A stretch of DNA of 64,000 nt, taken from positions 1,389,501 through 1,453,500 of the forward strand of contig NZ_CP072865.1 of assembly GCF_017948245.1 (NCBI RefSeq), given 5' to 3'. Position numbers and translations under genes: made by a program. This DNA comes from Rhizobium sp. NLR16a. Lineage in GTDB: Bacteria; Pseudomonadota; Alphaproteobacteria; Rhizobiales; Rhizobiaceae. The notes beneath the pieces are model-generated. The model was not told the origin of the DNA. It saw nothing but the letters and a program-made list of their open reading frames with translations, and did not search any database. How positions within the stretch are numbered: the stretch's first letter is position 1; the number at the start of each line of letters is the position of its first letter. This document shows, in pieces, positions 60,295 to 64,000 of this stretch.

Positions 60295-62196
60295 ATGACG
60301 TTCGTTTTGAAAAGCGCGGTATCCGCATTGGCAGTTTCCTGCGGTCTGGCAATGATGGCCGCTCCCGCGCATGCCTATACGCTGATGGATATGCTTCGCG
60401 GCGACAGGCAGCGGACCCAGAGCACCATTTTCATGGATCAGATGCCGCCCGGGCGTGTGGCGCCGCGTGGCGGCGAAGGTGGATCGCTTGGCGGACTTGA
60501 CCCGGAGGCGCCGCTGCCGAAGGTGAGCGGTCCGCGTTATTATACCTACAAGACCGAAGCCCTGCAGTTCGTCGATACCAGCAAGTTCGCCGATCCGATC
60601 GTCACTGGTGCGGTTGCTGAGGTTTCGCCGGCGGGCGATTCCGAACCGGTGGTGCAGCGCCGTTTCCTGGCGCAGGCCAAGGTTCGCGCCAATTCCGACG
60701 TCGCCAAGGCACTCGAAACCTATTACAGCGATAGCCGTAATCCGCTCGTCTGGGTCGACGGCAACCAGATCAGCGAACGCGCCCAGTCGGCAATGGCGGC
60801 GCTGGCCGATGCGGCTTCCGTGGGCCTCGACCCTGCCGATTACGCCGTGCAGGCGCCGGCGGTCGATCCGGCCAATCCTGATCCTGCCGCGCGTGACCGG
60901 GCGCTGACGCAATTCGAGCTGGAACTTTCGGCCAAGGTGCTTGCCTTCGTGCAGGACACGGTCCGCGGCCGCATCGATCCGAACAAGATTTCGGGTTATC
61001 ACGATTTCCAGCGCAAGGCGGTCAATCTGGCGCCGGTGCTGAAGCTTGCCCGCATGAGCCCGAATGCCGGCGCCTATATCGCCAGCCGGTCGCCCGATAG
61101 CCCGCAGTTCGAGGCGCTGAAGGCGGAGCTCGCCAAGCTTCGCGCCGCTGATAGCAATGAGGAGCAGGTCGTCATTTCGCTCCAAGGGCTGCTCAGACCC
61201 GGCGACAGCTCGTCCGAGATCGCCAATATCGTCAAGGCGCTGCAGAAGCACGGGTCCGAGACGCTGAAGGCTGATCACGCGGCGACGTTTGCAGCCTACG
61301 CCGGCGGCAGCGACTATTCGCCCGACATCGTCTCGCTGGTCGAGGACTTCCAGAAAGAGCACGGTCTGAAGCCAGATGGCGTCATCGGCCAGGCGACGGT
61401 GCGCGCCATGACCGGCGGCGACACCAATGCCTCGAAGATCGACAAGCTCGTCGTTGCCATGGAACAGGTGCGCTGGCTGCCGGAAGATCTTGGTTCCCGC
61501 TACGTCATGATCAATCAGCCGGCCTACATGGCCTATTACCATAATGACGGCAAGGAGCAGCTGTCGATGCGCGTGGTGGTCGGCGGCAAGAACAACCAGA
61601 CCTATTTCTTCAACGACGAGATCGAGACGGTGGAGTTCAACCCGTTCTGGGGCGTGCCGCAGTCGATCATCATCAACGAAATGCTGCCGAAGCTGCGCTC
61701 GGACCCCAACTACCTCGATCAGCTCGGTTATGAGGTTGAGGTGAATGGCCATGCTGTCGCCTCGTCCAGCGTCGACTGGTACGGCTCGACCGCGAATGTT
61801 TCGGTGCGCCAGCCGCCAAGCGGCGATAACGCCCTCGGCGAACTGAAGATCCTGTTCCCGAACAGCCACGCGATCTATATGCACGATACGCCCTCGAAGA
61901 GCTTCTTCAAGCGCGACATGCGAGCGCTGAGCCACGGCTGCGTGCGCCTTGCCAATCCGCGCGCGATGGCAGCCGCCGTGCTCGGCACGACGGCGGACGA
62001 TGTCGCCAAGCAGATCGCGAGCGGCCAGAATCATGCGGTGAAGGTGCCGCAGAAGATCCCGGTCTACGTCTCCTATTTCACCGCCTGGCCGAACAAGGAT
62101 GGCGTGGTGGAGTATTTCGACGACGTCTACGGCCGTGACGCCTATGTCGACAAGGCTTTCGATGCGACGACCAAGGCGCGTGGGGCGCAGATCTGA
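60295..62196 (+). CDS. Murein L,D-transpeptidase (YcbB/LdtD-like)
   Basis: A 633-residue periplasmic enzyme. A signal peptide (residues 1-27, ...APAHAY) and a proline-rich segment precede the catalytic parts. A scaffold helix region follows, then a peptidoglycan-binding domain (VSLVEDFQKEHGLKPDGVIG, about residue 345) and a YkuD domain (about 390-600) with the capping loop and active site RALSHGCVRLANPRAM carrying His and the nucleophile Cys. It makes 3-3 cross-links or attaches proteins to peptidoglycan, which matters in Rhizobiales with polar growth. A strong terminator follows it. Confidence 0.92.
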   Translation: MTFVLKSAVSALAVSCGLAMMAAPAHAYTLMDMLRGDRQRTQSTIFMDQMPPGRVAPRGGEGGSLGGLDPEAPLPKVSGPRYYTYKTEALQFVDTSKFADPIVTGAVAEVSPAGDSEPVVQRRFLAQAKVRANSDVAKALETYYSDSRNPLVWVDGNQISERAQSAMAALADAASVGLDPADYAVQAPAVDPANPDPAARDRALTQFELELSAKVLAFVQDTVRGRIDPNKISGYHDFQRKAVNLAPVLKLARMSPNAGAYIASRSPDSPQFEALKAELAKLRAADSNEEQVVISLQGLLRPGDSSSEIANIVKALQKHGSETLKADHAATFAAYAGGSDYSPDIVSLVEDFQKEHGLKPDGVIGQATVRAMTGGDTNASKIDKLVVAMEQVRWLPEDLGSRYVMINQPAYMAYYHNDGKEQLSMRVVVGGKNNQTYFFNDEIETVEFNPFWGVPQSIIINEMLPKLRSDPNYLDQLGYEVEVNGHAVASSSVDWYGSTANVSVRQPPSGDNALGELKILFPNSHAIYMHDTPSKSFFKRDMRALSHGCVRLANPRAMAAAVLGTTADDVAKQIASGQNHAVKVPQKIPVYVSYFTAWPNKDGVVEYFDDVYGRDAYVDKAFDATTKARGAQI

Positions 62197-62218
62197 CGCC
62201 TAATTTTGTCATGGTTTG

Positions 62219-62251
62219 ACGGGCGGTTTTCGGGCCGCCCGTTTTGTTTTT
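62219..62251 (+). terminator. Intrinsic terminator of the L,D-transpeptidase gene
   Basis: ACGGGCGG (62219-62226) pairs with CCGCCCGT (62235-62242) and is followed immediately by TTTGTTTTT. A classical Rho-independent terminator 23 bp after the stop codon. Confidence 0.9.
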
Positions 62252-62297
62252 GAGGTTGTGAGTAGTGAGCCTTGGCAGATTGGCGCCACAAACTCGT

Positions 62298-62494
62298 CCC
62301 TCATTCCTATGCTTGTCACAGGAATCCAGCAGACGCGTTTCCACGCGGCGGAAGAATCGCAGCCTGTCGGTACATGGTTCCGCTGCTGCCAGCGATCTCC
62401 CCAGCAAGTCGCGCGTATTGTTCCCGACTCTAAAGTCTTATCGGCTTGCGGACGGAAGCCGGCTGGATTCCTTTGACAAGCACAGGAATGAGGG
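62298..62494. repeat. 197-bp element with 30-bp terminal inverted repeats
   Basis: The left end (62298-62327, beginning CCCTCATTCCTATGCTTGTC) and right end (62465-62494) are inverted copies matching at 28 of 30 positions. Each end is itself a small palindrome (ATTCCTxTG...CACAGGAAT). The 137-bp interior encodes no protein that I recognise. It is probably a non-autonomous rhizobial mosaic/MITE-like element; a solo end is at 58379 and a truncated copy at 48667. Confidence 0.75.
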
Positions 62495-62514
62495 AGGATA
62501 GGCGAGCGGAGAAC

Positions 62515-63219
62515 TCAAACAGCAATCTTCTCCGCAAACTCCCGCAGCAATCTCTCCACCAGTTCCGGCGTCAGTTCATCGTAGTGGGTGATGATGACAT
62601 CCGGATCGAGGCTTGAGACCGGTACATCCGAATAGCCGAAAGGCACGGCGATCGACGGCACGGCGGCGTTTCTGGCCACGGCGATATCGTTGATGCTGTC
62701 GCCGATCATCACGGTTCGGGAAATATCGCCGCCGGCGCGCTCGATGGTGCCGGTGAGATGGCGGGCGTCGGGTTTGCGGTATTGGAAGGTGTCGCCGCCG
62801 GTGACTGCTTCGAAATAGCTGTGGAGGTCGAGCTTGTCGAGTAGGCCGAGCGCGAGGCTCTCCATCTTGTTGGTGCAGACGGCGAGGCGGTAGCCAGCGG
62901 ATTTCAGGCGGTTCATGGCGGCGACCAGACCGGGATAGGGTTCCGTATGGCCGGGCATGTTGCCTGCATAATGGGCGACGAAGCGTTCCACCAGCAGCGG
63001 CAGGTCGTCTCCAGCGAGCGAATGGCCGCGCAGCCGGCAGGCGCGCTCGATCATAACCCGCGCGCCCTGGCCGACGAGATGGGTAAGATCGTCATAACTG
63101 ACCGGGTCGAGGCCGAGGGCTGCGACCGTATGATTCAGGCTTTCGACCAGATCGGCATGGGTGTCGAGAAGGGTGCCGTCGAGATCGAAGACGACGAGCG
63201 GAGCGGGGGCAGGGGTCAA
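62515..63219 (-). CDS. gph: Phosphoglycolate phosphatase
   Basis: A 234-residue HAD phosphatase with motif [21 protein letters not shown] (nucleophile and acid Asp), cap domain with [13 protein letters not shown], motif II VCTNKME, the Lys of motif III (RKPDARHL), and motif [17 protein letters not shown]. It hydrolyses 2-phosphoglycolate formed during DNA repair or oxygenase side reactions. I chose TTG 63219 (GAGGC 6 bp upstream, usual N-terminus ...[10 protein letters not shown]). An ATG at 63279 extends the frame by 20 basic residues, but AGGA touches it directly, which is poor spacing. It is divergent from rpiA. Confidence 0.9.
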   Translation of the reverse strand: MTPAPAPLVVFDLDGTLLDTHADLVESLNHTVAALGLDPVSYDDLTHLVGQGARVMIERACRLRGHSLAGDDLPLLVERFVAHYAGNMPGHTEPYPGLVAAMNRLKSAGYRLAVCTNKMESLALGLLDKLDLHSYFEAVTGGDTFQYRKPDARHLTGTIERAGGDISRTVMIGDSINDIAVARNAAVPSIAVPFGYSDVPVSSLDPDVIITHYDELTPELVERLLREFAEKIAV

Positions 63220-63486
63220 GGGTTTGCCTCTTTGTGCGATGGGCGTCTTGCGAGCGGCGTTCGATCGACGAGGTGTCATTCCTGGGAAAGACGCGTCATT
63301 CCCGAGAACGATGATATTGCTCCTGAGGTAGGCGATCGCGCGACGGAAAGCAACGGCCTGAGGATTAGCGGGAAGGCCGCAGGCGTTTGTTTCGGCTTTT
63401 CATTTTCCGTGATGATTTTGACTTTCGTTTGCCAGGCGAGCCGTGTAAACAGCACATCCAACGCAATAATTCGGAGCTGGCGGCGC

Positions 63487-64000
63487 ATGGATGCCCGCGA
63501 AATGAAGATCAAGGCCGCCGAGGCCGCGCTCGCCCATGTCGAAAGCGGGATGCGTCTCGGCATTGGAACCGGGAGTACGGCGGAAGAATTCGTCCGCCTG
63601 CTGGCGGAGAAGGTCGCAGGCGGCTTCCACGTCGAAGGTGTTCCGACGTCCGAACGAACGGCGCGCCTCTGTGTCGAGCTCGGTGTTCCGCTAAAGTCGC
63701 TTGACGAGCTGCCGGCTCTCGATATGACGGTCGACGGCGCCGATGAGATCGATCCGGCGCTCAGGCTGATCAAGGGCGGCGGCGGCGCGCTGCTGCGCGA
63801 GAAGATCGTCGCTGCGGCTTCGCAGAGGATGATCGTCATCGCTGACGAGAGCAAGCTGGTCGAGACACTCGGCGCCTTTGCGCTGCCGATCGAGGTCAAT
63901 CCGTTCGGCCTCGTCTCGACGCGGATGGCAATCGAAAAAGTTGCGGCCCGGCTCGGCCTTTCCGGCGAACTCAGCCTGCGCCAATCCGGTGACGGAGAGT
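63487..64000 (+). CDS. rpiA: Ribose-5-phosphate isomerase A, 3' end cut by window
   Basis: The first 171 residues are present and the frame is open at the right edge. Family markers: [21 protein letters not shown] (in parts), [46 protein letters not shown] with catalytic Asp/Lys, REKIVAAAS and [13 protein letters not shown]. The enzyme interconverts ribose-5-phosphate and ribulose-5-phosphate in the pentose phosphate pathway. ATG 63487 gives the family N-terminus ([12 protein letters not shown]); an internal ATG at 63502 is possible. About 60 residues are missing to the right. Confidence 0.95.
   Translation, partial: MDAREMKIKAAEAALAHVESGMRLGIGTGSTAEEFVRLLAEKVAGGFHVEGVPTSERTARLCVELGVPLKSLDELPALDMTVDGADEIDPALRLIKGGGGALLREKIVAAASQRMIVIADESKLVETLGAFALPIEVNPFGLVSTRMAIEKVAARLGLSGELSLRQSGDGE

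Overview
The window looks like chromosomal DNA of a fast-growing Rhizobium (R. leguminosarum / R. etli group). The reasons are the RopA-type alphaproteobacterial porin, high-GC coding with GC-rich third positions, rhizobial mosaic intergenic repeats, a TGA-N9-TCA iron-responsive operator of the RirA type, and rhizobial versions of MoaA, MobA/MobB, FumC, Gph and RpiA. No rRNA, tRNA, CRISPR array, phage or IS transposase gene was seen. Genes at both edges are cut: a nuclease on the left and rpiA on the right. All family assignments come from reading motifs by eye; no search was run.

Layout. 1-4.7 kb: end of an SNase-family nuclease, a uracil-DNA glycosylase-like protein, an Lrp/AsnC regulator, a porin behind a long leader, and a broken lysR gene. 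4.7-6.8 kb: AlkD-like protein and a 3-hydroxyisobutyrate-dehydrogenase-family enzyme. 7.2-10.7 kb: two ArsR + AHSA1/SRPBCC modules facing each other around two DUF1801 genes, one of them with a GST. 10.8-15.5 kb: methyltransferase, DUF2270 protein, usg, and a polar amino acid ABC transporter (binding protein and two permeases, no ATPase gene). 15.8-18 kb: a large Pro/Ala/Glu/Lys-rich OmpA-family protein. 18-25.7 kb: a redox/stress block with two alpha/beta hydrolases, a DipZ-like CcdA-thioredoxin protein, an OmpR-type two-component system, an Ohr/OsmC peroxidase, a small peptide and a zeta-type GST. 25.7-27.7 kb: a deleted aldo/keto reductase, a cupin and a divergent LysR. 27.8-31.5 kb: a KaiC-like double ATPase overlapping a hybrid histidine kinase. 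31.4-33.5 kb: mobB, mobA and a DMT exporter.

33.8-44.7 kb is a carbohydrate island. A leftward operon (ABC permease, binding protein, ATPase, two SDR dehydrogenases, with a triosephosphate isomerase remnant between the SDRs) diverges from a rightward operon (split transketolase, FGGY kinase, SorC-family regulator). A nearly identical 15-bp motif lies in front of each operon. The enzyme set suggests uptake, oxidation, phosphorylation and transketolase cleavage of a pentose, branched sugar or polyol; an apulose-phosphate-type route is one hypothesis.

44.8-48.6 kb: an iron-siderophore-type ABC importer divergent from a methyltransferase, with an iron-responsive operator between them. 48.7-55 kb: moaA, a DUF971 protein, LtrA, MarR with a palindromic operator, a hydrolase, a PNPOx-like flavoprotein and a GGDEF cyclase. 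55.6-64 kb: class I fumarase, a VCBS-like protein, class II fumarase, a YkuD L,D-transpeptidase, gph and rpiA. Several intergenic spaces carry palindromic rhizobial repeats, including a 197-bp element with 30-bp terminal inverted repeats.
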